Positions 26,274 through 34,771 of a stretch of DNA of 64,000 nucleotides are shown piece after piece. The position numbers and the translations under genes were made by a program. The first letter of the stretch is position 1. Each line of letters begins with the position of its first letter. The notes under the pieces are model-generated. The model saw nothing but the letters and a program-made list of their open reading frames with translations, did not search any database and was not told where the DNA came from. This DNA comes from SXOA01 sp051004015 (GTDB lineage: Bacteria > Planctomycetota > Planctomycetia > Pirellulales > Pirellulaceae): positions 62,001 through 126,000 of the forward strand of contig JBPCKT010000114.1 of the NCBI GenBank assembly GCA_051004015.1, written 5' to 3'.

Positions 26274-28787
26274 CTAATGGTTGAACAAGAACTCCTTCGT
26301 ATTGATCAGCGCCCAGACGATGTCCTCGTAAGCTCGCTGCGGGGCGTCCTTGTTCTTTTCAATATGCGCCAAGGCGATGTTGAGCTCGTCCGGCGTCGGC
26401 TGACGGGCGAATGCGAGCAGGTAAAGCTCACGGATCTTTACGTCATTCGGGCGAGCCTTATCGTTGGCCAGTGCCGCCGCCTTGCCGTTGCCGGCAGTCA
26501 GCTTGCCTTGAATTTCACCGGAGTTGAGCAGATGCAAACTCTGGGCAAGGTTTGCCTCGCTTGACCGCTCGCACTCGCAGGCGCTCGAAGCTTCCGGCCG
26601 GCCGAAGACCGTCAGGAAGTAAGAGTTGAAGCCGTTGTCCGGCAGTTGCACCGCGCGGGTGCCGGCGGGAATCGGCCCAAACGAAGTCGTCGAACCGGTC
26701 ACCTGGTCAATCGCGTCCAGCAGCACTTCCGCATTCAGCCGCTTGGGATAGTAGCGAGAGAAGTTCTGCTTGTCGTCCTGGTTCCACTGGTTGGGCTCCG
26801 CGCTGAGCTGGTAGACCGTGGAGTTGCAAATCGTGCGGCAAAGGTTCTTGAGGTCGAAATTGTGATCGGAAAAATCCTTCGCCAAAGCCGCCAGCAGATC
26901 GGGGTTCGACGCCGGGTTGGTCACCCGCATGTCGTCCTCCGGATCGACCAGGCCGCGGCCGAAGAAGTGCTTCCAGTAGCGATTGACGAGCGAGCGAGAG
27001 AAGAACGGGTTGTCCTTCTGTCCCAGCCAGTTCGCCAGCTCCTCGCGCGGGTCGTTGTCCGCGGGAATTTCCAGCGGCTTGGCGCCGAGGCCCGTCGGCT
27101 TCACGCCTTGTCCGGTCTTCGGATTCTGAGCCGCAGCGACGCCGCGGCGGTGGAAAATCCGCTCATCTCCCTGCATGGCCCCCTTCTTCCGCCCGACCTG
27201 GGCGAAGAATGCCGAGAAGCCGTAATAATCCTGCTGGCTCCAGCGCTCGAACGGATGGTGATGGCAGCGGGCACATTGAATCCGCAGCCCCAGGAAGAGC
27301 TGCGCCGTATCTTCCACCTGAGCCGACTGGTCCTTCACCTCGCGATACCAGGCGACCGGGGCGTTCTTTCCCGCCTCGCCGCTGGCGGTCACGATTTCCC
27401 GCACAAACTGGTCATAGGGCTTGTTCTCGTGCAGGCTCTGGCGAATCCATTCGTGGAAGGCAAACGTCGCCGTCTTGTCGTTATCCTGCCGCCGCTTGTT
27501 GCGAAGGATCGCGTTCCACTTATTGGCGAAGTAATCGGCGTAGTCGGTGCTTTCCAGGAGCCGATCGATGACCTTGGCTCGCTTGTTCGGATCCTGGTCC
27601 GCCAGAAAAGCGCCGGCCTCATCCAGCGACGGCAGCCGGCCGGCGAGATCGACCGTGACGCGGCGGAGGAAGGTGGCGTCATCGCAGACGATGGACGATG
27701 GCAGTCCCAGAGCGGTGAGCTTCTTGAAGACCTGCTCGTCCACAAAGTTCTTGGCAACGGGCAGCCCTTCGATCTTCACGCCCAGTGGAATCGTGGCGCG
27801 ATAGACGCCGACATTTCCCTGGTAGCGGGCCATCACCGCGACCGAGCCCGTGAGCTGGCCGGTGGTGACGAGGCCGGTGACGCTTACTTCGGCCATTTCG
27901 GTGTCGTTGCTGTCGAACGTCGTGGTGCGAGTGACGTCTTCGGTCGAGCCGTCGCTGTAATGGGCGATGGCGACGATTTGCTGCGTCGTTTCCCGCTCCA
28001 TCAAACGCTCGGTCGGAAAGACCTCAATATGCGTGACCTGGGGATCCGTCGCTTTGCCGAAGGGCATTCCTTGCTCCACCCAGCGGCGCATGAGCCGGTA
28101 GGCGGGAGAATCAAATTCAATCCGCTGGCCGCCGCCGTGGGGCAAGCGGGCCGAAGCTTTGAGCAGCAGCAGGCTCTGGTCCGGGGCGCCGGGGAAGAGT
28201 CGCCTTCCCTTTCCTTCCATCACCAGAAACTCGTAGTCTTCCTTGGGCTCAAAGCCCAGCAAGGACAAACGAAAGCCATTTTGCCCACCACTTTTGCCGT
28301 GGCATCCGCCGCCGTTGCAGGAATACTTGGTGAAGATGGGGGTGACCTGATTGGCAAAGTTGATGGGCAGGTCGGTGACGAGGTTCGCCACCTGCACGCT
28401 CACCACCGCCTCCACACCCGGAGCGGCAACCGCCTTGACGACTGCTTTCCCTTCCGTGATCGGGGAAATAAGCCCCGTTTCGTCGACCTTCACGATCCCC
28501 GCCGGCTCCGCTTGAAACACGGTTTTGCGGGTTAAGTCGCGAGTCTGGCCACTGTCATAGTTGCCGGTAATGACGAGCTGCTGCACGGCATCCCGGCCGG
28601 AAAGCATCAGCAAGCCGTCCTTCGTCCGGCCACTGTCCAGAGCTATCGAAACCAGCTTGCCAGGGTCGCCCAGGCCGGGGGCCTTGGGCTTCGCGGGGGC
28701 ATCAGCGGCAGATAGAGCAGCCATCCATAAGGCGGGAGCGATGAGTGCTGCGGTAAATACAACAGCAGCGGGAAGCGGTCGTCGCAT
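26274..28787 (-). CDS. Ig-like PSCyt-DUF1549-DUF1553 protein
   Basis: An 837-residue exported protein; ATG 28787 has AAAGGAAACACG upstream and a signal peptide (AAVVFTAALIAPALWMAALS). A bacterial Ig-like domain comes first (DLTRKTVFQAEPAGIVKVDE), then an unusual cytochrome-like motif SCNGGGCHGKSGGQNGFRLS, typical of this planctomycete subtype in place of CxxCH. A second Ig-like stretch follows (HYSDGSTEDVTRTTTFDSND). DUF1549 has RRVTVDLAGRLPSLDEAGAF with a CARCHHHPFERW haem-type motif, and DUF1553 has REELANWLGQKDNPFFSRSL and VNRYWKHFFGRGLVDPEDD. It heads the run DUF1549/1553, PPC, WD40-cytochrome. Confidence 0.94.
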   Translation of the reverse strand: MRRPLPAAVVFTAALIAPALWMAALSAADAPAKPKAPGLGDPGKLVSIALDSGRTKDGLLMLSGRDAVQQLVITGNYDSGQTRDLTRKTVFQAEPAGIVKVDETGLISPITEGKAVVKAVAAPGVEAVVSVQVANLVTDLPINFANQVTPIFTKYSCNGGGCHGKSGGQNGFRLSLLGFEPKEDYEFLVMEGKGRRLFPGAPDQSLLLLKASARLPHGGGQRIEFDSPAYRLMRRWVEQGMPFGKATDPQVTHIEVFPTERLMERETTQQIVAIAHYSDGSTEDVTRTTTFDSNDTEMAEVSVTGLVTTGQLTGSVAVMARYQGNVGVYRATIPLGVKIEGLPVAKNFVDEQVFKKLTALGLPSSIVCDDATFLRRVTVDLAGRLPSLDEAGAFLADQDPNKRAKVIDRLLESTDYADYFANKWNAILRNKRRQDNDKTATFAFHEWIRQSLHENKPYDQFVREIVTASGEAGKNAPVAWYREVKDQSAQVEDTAQLFLGLRIQCARCHHHPFERWSQQDYYGFSAFFAQVGRKKGAMQGDERIFHRRGVAAAQNPKTGQGVKPTGLGAKPLEIPADNDPREELANWLGQKDNPFFSRSLVNRYWKHFFGRGLVDPEDDMRVTNPASNPDLLAALAKDFSDHNFDLKNLCRTICNSTVYQLSAEPNQWNQDDKQNFSRYYPKRLNAEVLLDAIDQVTGSTTSFGPIPAGTRAVQLPDNGFNSYFLTVFGRPEASSACECERSSEANLAQSLHLLNSGEIQGKLTAGNGKAAALANDKARPNDVKIRELYLLAFARQPTPDELNIALAHIEKNKDAPQRAYEDIVWALINTKEFLFNH

Positions 28788-28997
28788 CGTGTTTCCTTTC
28801 CTCAGGCGGGGCAAGGAGTAAGGACCATCCGTAGTAGGCGGGTCTAGCGGCAAAGGTTGCCGCCAGCGATTCTGATTATCACCGGTCGGGAAAGAAATTG
28901 CAAGCAATGCGGAAGTCTTTTGGCCAACCAATTTTAAGTCCTGTCCTCCCTGAAATAGGACTGGTCATTTCCCTGGCGACGACAGCCTGCTTTGGCC

Positions 28998-29003
28998 TAT
29001 AAT
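28998..29003 (+). promoter_or_regulatory. TATAAT -10 box of a probably leaderless vapB transcript
   Basis: A perfect TATAAT ends seven bases before ATG 29010, so transcription would begin at or next to the start codon. No ribosome binding site is visible upstream of that ATG, which agrees with a leaderless mRNA. The -35 region (GGCGAC at 28975) is weak. Confidence 0.4.
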
Positions 29004-29009
29004 CGAGCT

Positions 29010-29276
29010 ATGGATTCCATATCCCGCGATGTTGCCGAAATCGAACCCCGCGACCGGGAGGCACTGGAGCACGTTCTCGGCCGTTCGCTCGCGGATGACC
29101 AGCGCGTAGTCATTAGTGTGACCCCCGCCACGCAACCGCGCGCCGTTGCCAAAGCTGCTCCGCCGTTAGAAATCCCGGCTTGGTGGAAAATCTACGAGGG
29201 GCTCAGCGATGAAGAGATTGATCGGCTCGATCAGTCCATTCGGCAGCGGGCTAACCTCACTCGGTCCTCCGACTAA
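29010..29276 (+). CDS. VapB-like antitoxin
   Basis: An 88-residue protein, MDSISRDVAEIEPRDREALE, then HVLGRSLADDQRVVISVTP and a Trp-containing tail (IPAWWKIYEGLSDEEIDRLD). It lies 11 bases upstream of a PIN-domain toxin on the same strand, as antitoxins do. The N-terminal part could form the operator-binding or dimerising unit and the C-terminal helix (LSDEEIDRLDQSI) the toxin-binding tail. No textbook AbrB or ribbon-helix-helix motif is obvious, so the antitoxin call rests largely on the neighbour. Confidence 0.75.
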   Translation: MDSISRDVAEIEPRDREALEHVLGRSLADDQRVVISVTPATQPRAVAKAAPPLEIPAWWKIYEGLSDEEIDRLDQSIRQRANLTRSSD

Positions 29277-29287
29277 CCGCGTAGCCC

Positions 29288-29698
29288 ATGGACCTTGCCC
29301 TGCTTGATACGGATATTCTCTCCGAGGTAATCAAGCTGCGAAATGCGGCAGTCCAGCAGAAGGCCCTGGCCTACGTGCAGATACACGGGCAAATCGCATT
29401 TTCCGCGATGACCCGATACGAGATTCTGCGAGGCTATCGGGATACGAACGCTACGACGCAGTTGGCCAGATTTGGCGTCTTCTGCCAGAATTCGCTCATC
29501 CTTCCGGTAAGCGATGCCACCTTCGACTTGACAGCCGATTTGTGGGTCGCTGCTCGCCGAGGCGGGCATCCGTCCAACGATGCTGACCTGATCATCGCAG
29601 CGACTGCGATCGAGCACGGACGCGTGCTGGCTACTGGCAACGCCGCCCACTTCGCTTGGATTGCCAATCTGCGAATTGAAGACTGGCGTCAGCCGTAA
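29288..29698 (+). CDS. VapC-type PIN-domain toxin
   Basis: A 136-residue PIN ribonuclease. The conserved acidic residues are in ALLDTDILSEV (D8), TRYEILRG (E46), and SNDADLIIAATAIEHG (two Asp near residue 98-100), with a final ATGNAAHFAWI strand in place of the usual TxNxxDF. VapC toxins cleave tRNA or rRNA and are held inactive by VapB. The stop is at 29696-29698, directly against the attC-like site, so the pair looks like a mobile cassette. Confidence 0.9.
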   Translation: MDLALLDTDILSEVIKLRNAAVQQKALAYVQIHGQIAFSAMTRYEILRGYRDTNATTQLARFGVFCQNSLILPVSDATFDLTADLWVAARRGGHPSNDADLIIAATAIEHGRVLATGNAAHFAWIANLRIEDWRQP

Positions 29699-29796
29699 TG
29701 AGAACGACCGCGTTCACTTGCCGGGCCGGCTGCAAGGAACGTGATGTCTCGAAAAACCGCAATGCCGGCCCGGTCAAGGGGAACGCTTTGTTAGCC
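29699..29796 (+). other. integron attC-like recombination site
   Basis: A 98-base imperfect palindrome with all parts of an attC. R'' like GAGAAC (29700-29705) and L'' GCGTTC (29710-29715) face L' GAACGC (29781-29786) and R' GTTAGCC (29790-29796). The spacers GACC and TTT are unpaired. The stem CTTGCCGGGCCGGC (29717-29730) pairs with 29764-29778 and leaves one extrahelical T (29774), a feature that sets the active strand. A 33-base variable terminal loop lies between. The site begins one base after the vapC stop, as expected for a cassette. R'' is the weakest match. Confidence 0.65.
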
Positions 29797-29797
29797 C

Positions 29798-30451
29798 TCA
29801 ATGGCCATCCAATTGCCGTTGCAAGTCAAGTTGCAAGGCCCATTGCTCGGCAACCGGAATAGGTCCACGGTGACGATCTTTGATGGGCGGCCCTTTTGCC
29901 CACAAGAACGGGTAAATACTGATTGCCTGGTCTCCGCTCAGTTGCTTGACCTCGGAAACCCAATCATCCCAGCGCAACGAGTCATAGAACTCATGGAGCT
30001 TTTCGGACATCGCCCACACGAGAAACTGCGAGTAACCGAATCCACATGGCTCCCACCGAAGCGAATCGGGAGCGTAGAAGTAAACATTTCCAGGGTCCTC
30101 GCCCAGCGCGCCGCCGTTGATTGCAAAAAAGCCGCCAACAACATCGTCGGCAACCAAGTAGAACCGATTCGATCTACCTTTGTTCCACTCCGGTAGCGAG
30201 CGCTCAAACCGTGGATGCCCGCCCGCTCCGAGCACACGCAGCCAACCGTTATCAATAAAGATGCCTGCTGCATTATGTGCGATTGCACCCATCGGAGCTC
30301 GCGTCGTGACCTGAGTTGCATACAAGGCGGCATCTCCGGCCCCAGAAGCCGCCGGAAGTATCTCGACTGGCACGGAAGCCTCGCCGACCCATTGTTGGAC
30401 TAGCGGCCAGGCTGGCTCATTGTGATCAATAAGTTCGGCGAGGGCAGGCAT
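29798..30451 (-). CDS. DUF2625 family protein
   Basis: A 217-residue protein matching the DUF2625 family from memory: MPALAELIDHNEPAWPLVQQ, QVTTRAPMGAIAHNAAGIFI, GHPRFERSLPEWNKG, FYLVADDVVGGFFAINGGAL and NVYFYAPDSLRWEPCGFGYS. Function is unknown. Its stop codon lies two bases after the R' core of the attC-like site, and it is transcribed against the vapBC pair. It may be the next cassette inserted in reverse or an older neighbour. No second attC is seen beyond its start. Confidence 0.85.
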   Translation of the reverse strand: MPALAELIDHNEPAWPLVQQWVGEASVPVEILPAASGAGDAALYATQVTTRAPMGAIAHNAAGIFIDNGWLRVLGAGGHPRFERSLPEWNKGRSNRFYLVADDVVGGFFAINGGALGEDPGNVYFYAPDSLRWEPCGFGYSQFLVWAMSEKLHEFYDSLRWDDWVSEVKQLSGDQAISIYPFLWAKGPPIKDRHRGPIPVAEQWALQLDLQRQLDGH

Positions 30452-30475
30452 GAGTTCTCGCGGACTAACAATCGA

Positions 30476-31843
30476 TTAAACCAGCTCCCGCATCGGTTCC
30501 ACGCCGTTATCCACCAGATATTGCGGCCGGCCATTCAGGTCGTTGATGGTCGCGTGTCGCACGTCGATGCCCAGGTGGTGGTAGAGAGTGGCAAAGACTT
30601 CTTGGAAGCGGACGGGACGGCTGGCGGGTTCGCCACCGATTCGGTCGGTGCTGCCGATGATCTGGCCATGCTTGAGGCCGCCGCCGGCGAGGAGGGCGCA
30701 GGCGACTTGCGGCCAGTGGTCGCGGCCGACTTGGGCGCTGATTTTGGGGGTGCGGCCGAATTCGCCCCAGACGAGGACGGTGGTGTCTTTGTCGAGCCCG
30801 CGAGCGTGCAGGTCTTCGATCAGCGCGGTTAAGCCTTGGTCGAAGACGGGGAAGTCTTCCTTCTCGCGGTTGAAAATCGTGTTGTAGCTGCCGCCGTGCC
30901 AGTCCCACTTGCTGTAGTTGACGGTCACGACGCGGGCACCCGCTTCAATCAGGCGGCGGGCGGCGAGGAAGCTTTGCGGCACACGGGGTGCGCCGTTTTC
31001 GTCGATGAATACTTTGGCATCGCCGCTGCCATACCGTTCGCGGGTTTTGGCATCTTCACGCGAGAGGTCGAGGGCTTCGGCCAGCTTGGAAGAAGTCAGT
31101 ACACCCATTGCTTGAGACGTGAAGGCATCGAGCCCCTTCATCATGCCGCTCGAATCGACTTCGCGGCGGAAACGGTCCATGCTCGCCAGAACCTGCTGCC
31201 GGCTGGCCAGGCGATCCGTCGTGATGCCATTAAGCACCATGTCGTTCTTAGTGTCGCCGAGCGGCCGAAAGCCGGACCAGGCGGCTCCGAGATAGCCGGG
31301 GCCCGGCTCGTTATATGGACCGTGCGTCGTGGGATAGCAGAGGCTGACAAACGGCGGCGTGCTGGCGACTGCCGGGCCTTGTAGCCGCGCGACAGCCGAC
31401 CCGAACTGCGGCCAGCCACCGCCGGGAACACGGCCCGCCCTGGTCCGCCCGGTGTAACACTGGACGGCGTCGTGGTCGGCTTGGGCATCCGATAGCGAAC
31501 GGATGATCGTACACTTCTCCATCATCCGACTCATCCGCGGCAGCAGCTCGCAGATTTCCACCCCGTTCACGTTTGTCTTGATGGGCTTCCACGGCCCGGC
31601 AATCTCCGCGGGGGCGTCCGGCTTGAGGTCGAACAAATCCTGATGTGGCGGCCCGCCGACGAGGTAGACCAGAATCACCGACTTGCACGAATTCTTGATC
31701 CCCGCCGCTGCCTCCGCTTGCAAGAGCTGCGGCAGCGTGATCCCAGCCACCCCCAGCGCACCGATCTTCAAGAAGTTCCGCCGCGAAACGCCGTCACAGA
31801 AATTCCGGTCATCGCGCGAGAGGGGATCGAGGATCGAAAGCAT
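30476..31843 (-). CDS. DUF1501 domain protein (Tat leader)
   Basis: A 455-residue protein; ATG 31843 has AAGGAG seven bases upstream. The N-terminus holds a twin-arginine motif (GVSRRNFLKIGALGVAGITL). DUF1501 signatures follow: CKSVILVYLVGGPPHQDLFD, SDAQADHDAVQCYTG, VVTVNYSKWDWHGGSYN and TVLVWGEFGRTPKISAQVGR. It is probably exported folded. In many planctomycetes this gene sits directly beside a DUF1549/DUF1553 gene; here the vapBC-attC-DUF2625 block separates it from the gene at 26274-28787, so it was probably part of that operon. Confidence 0.93.
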   Translation of the reverse strand: MLSILDPLSRDDRNFCDGVSRRNFLKIGALGVAGITLPQLLQAEAAAGIKNSCKSVILVYLVGGPPHQDLFDLKPDAPAEIAGPWKPIKTNVNGVEICELLPRMSRMMEKCTIIRSLSDAQADHDAVQCYTGRTRAGRVPGGGWPQFGSAVARLQGPAVASTPPFVSLCYPTTHGPYNEPGPGYLGAAWSGFRPLGDTKNDMVLNGITTDRLASRQQVLASMDRFRREVDSSGMMKGLDAFTSQAMGVLTSSKLAEALDLSREDAKTRERYGSGDAKVFIDENGAPRVPQSFLAARRLIEAGARVVTVNYSKWDWHGGSYNTIFNREKEDFPVFDQGLTALIEDLHARGLDKDTTVLVWGEFGRTPKISAQVGRDHWPQVACALLAGGGLKHGQIIGSTDRIGGEPASRPVRFQEVFATLYHHLGIDVRHATINDLNGRPQYLVDNGVEPMRELV

Positions 31844-32342
31844 GCGTAAGCTCCTTGCCGCGGTGCGGGCACCTCGCAATATATCAAAGCGCGCTTATGA
31901 GTGCAAAAGCTGTTTCCGGAAAATTCTCATAATTCCGGCTGCAGGGGCTTGACGATGACATGTGTACGGACATATCCTACTGGAAAACTGTGTCGTCATC
32001 CTGGCTGGCCGGACAGGTCGGATAAAATGCCCGCGAGGAAGATGCCGGCGAGGTCCTTGCAGTCGATCAGCAAACACGGATGAGACTCGACAAGTCACTT
32101 ATCAAAAGGTCAAAAACATAAATGGATGGTGATGTATTAAGATCGATAGTTGTGAATCAACAGTTGGACAAAGTGAATCATCGCAAGCAGCGATGGCAAA
32201 AGCATTTGAGGAAAATCGATTTGACGTAAGTCCGCGAAAAGCAAACTGAAAAATGTGAATAAAAACACTGCTTTCGGGGGGAAGTGGCTCGGTTGAACAT
32301 CCCTTATCGCCCCCAGCGACAAATTCCGTAGTGAGCGTTCCC
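31844..32342. other. divergent intergenic region before the sigma factor gene
   Basis: About 500 bases between the DUF1501 gene and the ECF sigma gene, more AT-rich than the flanks, especially 32100-32270. It should carry the promoters of both. No ECF42-type box (TGTCGA with CGA[TC]) is visible here, so the sigma gene does not appear to be under its own control. No small gene is supported. Confidence 0.5.
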
Positions 32343-33599
32343 ATGACCGGCAACCTGACAACCGACGACATCCGTGGCACGGTGGACACAATCTACCGCG
32401 CCGAGTCCCGCCGCGTGTTCGCCACCCTGGTCCGGCTGCTGGGGGATTTTGATTTGGCGGAGGAGGCGCTGCACGAGGCATTCATCTCGGCAGTGGAGCA
32501 ATGGGAGCGGGACGGCGTGCCGGAAAACCCGCGGGCCTGGCTCGTTTCCGCGGGCCGCTTCAAGGCCATTGACTCGATGCGCCGCCGGGCGCGGTTCGAT
32601 GCGTCCCTTTCCGACCTAGCCCAGCGGCTGGATTGCGATGACCACGATGCTCCCGAGCCTGATGAACAGCGAGTCGAAGATGACCGGCTGCGGCCGATCT
32701 TCACTTGCTGCCATCCTGCCCTGCCGGCGGAGGCCCGCGTGGCGCTGACGTTGCGGGAAGTATGTGGCCTGACCACCGAAGAGATCGCGAGGGCCTTTCT
32801 CACCGCGGCCCCCACGCTGGCCCAGCGAATTGTCCGCGCGAAGGCGAAAATCAAGAACGCCCGCATTCCTTACCAAGTGCCATCGCGGGCCGATTTGCCC
32901 GACCGGCTGGAGACGGTGCTGCATGTCATTTATCTGGTGTTCAACGAGGGGTATTCCGCTTCCTCAGGCGAGTCCCTAACGCGAGCGGACCTCTCAGGGG
33001 AGGCAATTCGCCTGGGGCGGCTGATCATGGAGCTGCTGCCGGAACCAGAGGGGGTGGGACTCTTGGCCTTGATGCTGCTGCAAGAATCGCGGCGGGCGGC
33101 CCGCACGTCGCCGTCGGGCGAGTTGATCCTCCTCGACGATCAGGATCGCTCCCTCTCGAACCGGGACCAAATCGCAGACGGAACAGCCTTGGTGCAGCGG
33201 GCGATTTCGTCCGGCCCGATCGGCCCCTACACCTTGCAAGCCGCGATTGCGGCCGTGCATGCCCAGGCTCCCAGTGCCGCCGCAACGGATTGGGACCAAA
33301 TCGTAGGGCTGTACGACATGCTGGCTCAGGCGAATCCATCCCCCGTCGTCGAGCTCAACCGGGCCGTGGCCGTGGCGATGCGCGACGGCCCGCAGGCGGG
33401 GCTCGAGCTGATCGATGCCATTCTGGCTCGCGGCGATTTATCCGATTATCATCTGGCGCATGCCGCCCGTGCCGATTTCTACCGGCGACTGGGAAAAACG
33501 GCCGAAGCGAGAGCTTCCTATCAGCGGGCGCTCGCCCTCACCCAGCAGGAGCCGGAGCGGCGGTTTCTCGAAGGTCGACTGGCGGAATTACGGGACTGA
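32343..33599 (+). CDS. ECF42-group RNA polymerase sigma factor with C-terminal TPR region
   Basis: A 418-residue sigma factor. Sigma region 2 spans about residues 12-85 (VFATLVRLLGDFDLAEEALH, NPRAWLVSAGRFKAIDSMRR) and region 4 about 125-185 (LTLREVCGLTTEEIARAFLT, TLAQRIVRAKAKI). The long C-terminal extension has YLVFNEGYSASSGESLTRAD and TPR-like helices (YDMLAQANPSPVVELNRAVA, YRRLGKTAEARASYQRAL), the mark of ECF42. ECF42 genes are typically linked to DGPF/YCII genes, and two follow here. ATG 32343 is preferred over GTG 32331. No anti-sigma factor gene is nearby; in this group the C-terminal domain is thought to regulate activity. Confidence 0.93.
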   Translation: MTGNLTTDDIRGTVDTIYRAESRRVFATLVRLLGDFDLAEEALHEAFISAVEQWERDGVPENPRAWLVSAGRFKAIDSMRRRARFDASLSDLAQRLDCDDHDAPEPDEQRVEDDRLRPIFTCCHPALPAEARVALTLREVCGLTTEEIARAFLTAAPTLAQRIVRAKAKIKNARIPYQVPSRADLPDRLETVLHVIYLVFNEGYSASSGESLTRADLSGEAIRLGRLIMELLPEPEGVGLLALMLLQESRRAARTSPSGELILLDDQDRSLSNRDQIADGTALVQRAISSGPIGPYTLQAAIAAVHAQAPSAAATDWDQIVGLYDMLAQANPSPVVELNRAVAVAMRDGPQAGLELIDAILARGDLSDYHLAHAARADFYRRLGKTAEARASYQRALALTQQEPERRFLEGRLAELRD

Positions 33600-33638
33600 C
33601 GCGGTGGTCAAAAAAACTTTTCTTCTCCGCAAACCGGC

Positions 33639-33665
33639 TGTCGATTTGCAAAGTCTCCAAGCGAC
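33639..33665 (+). promoter_or_regulatory. probable ECF42-dependent promoter
   Basis: TGTCGA (33639-33644) and CGAC (33662-33665) are separated by 17 bases. The published ECF42 target motif, as I recall it from Streptomyces, is TGTCGA at -35 and CGA followed by T or C at -10. The pair lies 87 bases upstream of the first YCII gene, the expected target. It is the only such pair noticed in the locus. Confidence 0.6.
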
Positions 33666-33751
33666 TATTCCATGCAACAACTAACTCAACCGCGGCGTGT
33701 GCCGCCGGCAAATCACGGCGACCCCGCTCTAACTCCAAGGGAGACAAGACA

Positions 33752-34183
33752 ATGCGATTCATCATTTTCGTGAAGGCCAGCAAAGAGTCCGAGGCGGGCG
33801 AAATGCCCAGCACCGAACTTCTCACCGAAATGGGGAAGTTCAACGAACAACTGGTCAAGGCCGGTGTGATGCAAGCGGGCGAGGGGCTCCACCCGAGCTC
33901 CAAAGGGACTCGGGTCACGTTTTCTGGAACAAAAAAGACCGTGACCGACGGTCCCTTTGCCGAAACGAAGGAATTGGTCGCCGGCTTCTGGATTTGGAAG
34001 TGCAAGTCGAAGGAAGAGGCCTTGCAGTGGGTGATGCGCAGCCCCTTTCAGGAAGGGACCGTCGAGATCCGTCCCATCTTCGAGGCGGAGGATTTCGGCG
34101 CCGCCCTCACCCCTGAGCTGCGGAAGCAAGAAGAGCGTCTCCGTGCCCAAACCTCACCGCCAGCTCAGGGGGCGAAAGCCTAA
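33752..34183 (+). CDS. YCII-related DGPF domain protein 1
   Basis: A 143-residue protein starting MRFIIFVKASKESEAGEMPS, with GGGAG-type Shine-Dalgarno upstream. It contains the DGPF motif in KTVTDGPFAETKELVAGFWI and GTVEIRPIFEAEDFG near the end, typical of the YCII/DGPF ferredoxin-like fold. The function of these proteins is unknown; they are the conserved targets of ECF42 sigma factors. The C-terminal 30 residues form an extra charged helix. It is the first gene after the sigma factor and has the probable ECF42 promoter. Confidence 0.92.
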   Translation: MRFIIFVKASKESEAGEMPSTELLTEMGKFNEQLVKAGVMQAGEGLHPSSKGTRVTFSGTKKTVTDGPFAETKELVAGFWIWKCKSKEEALQWVMRSPFQEGTVEIRPIFEAEDFGAALTPELRKQEERLRAQTSPPAQGAKA

Positions 34184-34244
34184 GCACAAGATACTGGCAA
34201 CTTTTCCGCTGTTTCCACAATTCATTTCTTAAGAAAGAGAACCC

Positions 34245-34667
34245 ATGCTCGTCCAGCCTTATCTGAACTTTGACGGCCGCTGCGAAGAAGCAATCAACTT
34301 CTACAAGAGCGCGCTCGGCGCGGAAATGACCATGCTGATGCGTTACTGCGAAACACCGGATCCTACTCCGCCCGGAATGGTCGCTCCCGGCTCCGAAAAC
34401 AAGGTGTGCCACGCCAGCTTCCGCATCGGCGAATCCACCGTGATGGCCAGCGACGGCGGCTGTCGCGGCAAGGCGGGCTTTCAGGGAATCACGCTCAATT
34501 TGTCAGTGGCCAATGAAGCCGAGGCCGACCGGCGATTTGCCGCGCTGGCCGAAGGGGGAAAGGTGCAGATGCCGCTGATGAAAACCTTCTTTTCGCCCCG
34601 CTTCGGAATGGTCGAGGACCGGTTTGGTGTCTCGTGGATGATTTACCTGCTGTCACCATGCGCGTAG
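34245..34667 (+). CDS. VOC-family (PhnB-like) protein
   Basis: A 140-residue glyoxalase/VOC-fold protein of the PhnB type: MLVQPYLNFDGRCEEAINFY, KSALGAEMTMLMRY, VCHASFRIGESTVMASDGG and a C-terminal MVEDRFGVSWMIY. PhnB-like proteins resemble 3-demethylubiquinone methyltransferase-like VOC proteins; the substrate is not known. It starts 61 bases after the first YCII gene, with AAGAAAGAGAACCC upstream. VOC genes are common passengers in ECF42 loci. Confidence 0.9.
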   Translation: MLVQPYLNFDGRCEEAINFYKSALGAEMTMLMRYCETPDPTPPGMVAPGSENKVCHASFRIGESTVMASDGGCRGKAGFQGITLNLSVANEAEADRRFAALAEGGKVQMPLMKTFFSPRFGMVEDRFGVSWMIYLLSPCA

Positions 34668-34673
34668 CCCAGG

Positions 34674-34752
34674 TTTCTCACTAAACGTACCTGGGACTTC
34701 AGTCCCATTGCCGACGGAAGTTATTGACTAGGGAACTAAAGTCCCCGCTACA
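34674..34752. repeat. palindromic repeat-like intergenic element
   Basis: The gap holds ACCTGGGACTTCAGTCCC, in which GGGACT and AGTCCC pair around TC, and further on GGGAACTAAAGTCCCC, a related half-palindrome. The GGGACT.AGTCCC theme is frequent between planctomycete genes as I recall. It may be a small mobile repeat or a terminator-like structure. No other copy was seen in this window. Confidence 0.4.
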
Positions 34753-34771
34753 TTCAAAAAGGGAAGCCACC

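Noticed and set aside
24161..28535. Plus-strand frames of about 630 residues opposite the PPC and DUF1549 genes
   Set aside because: Antisense shadows; their text is rich in Arg, Gly, Val and lacks motifs, while the minus strand has signal peptides and known domains.
28930..28952. Terminator at AGTCCT...AGGACT before vapB
   Set aside because: A 6-bp stem with a long loop and no T run on either strand; too weak to call.
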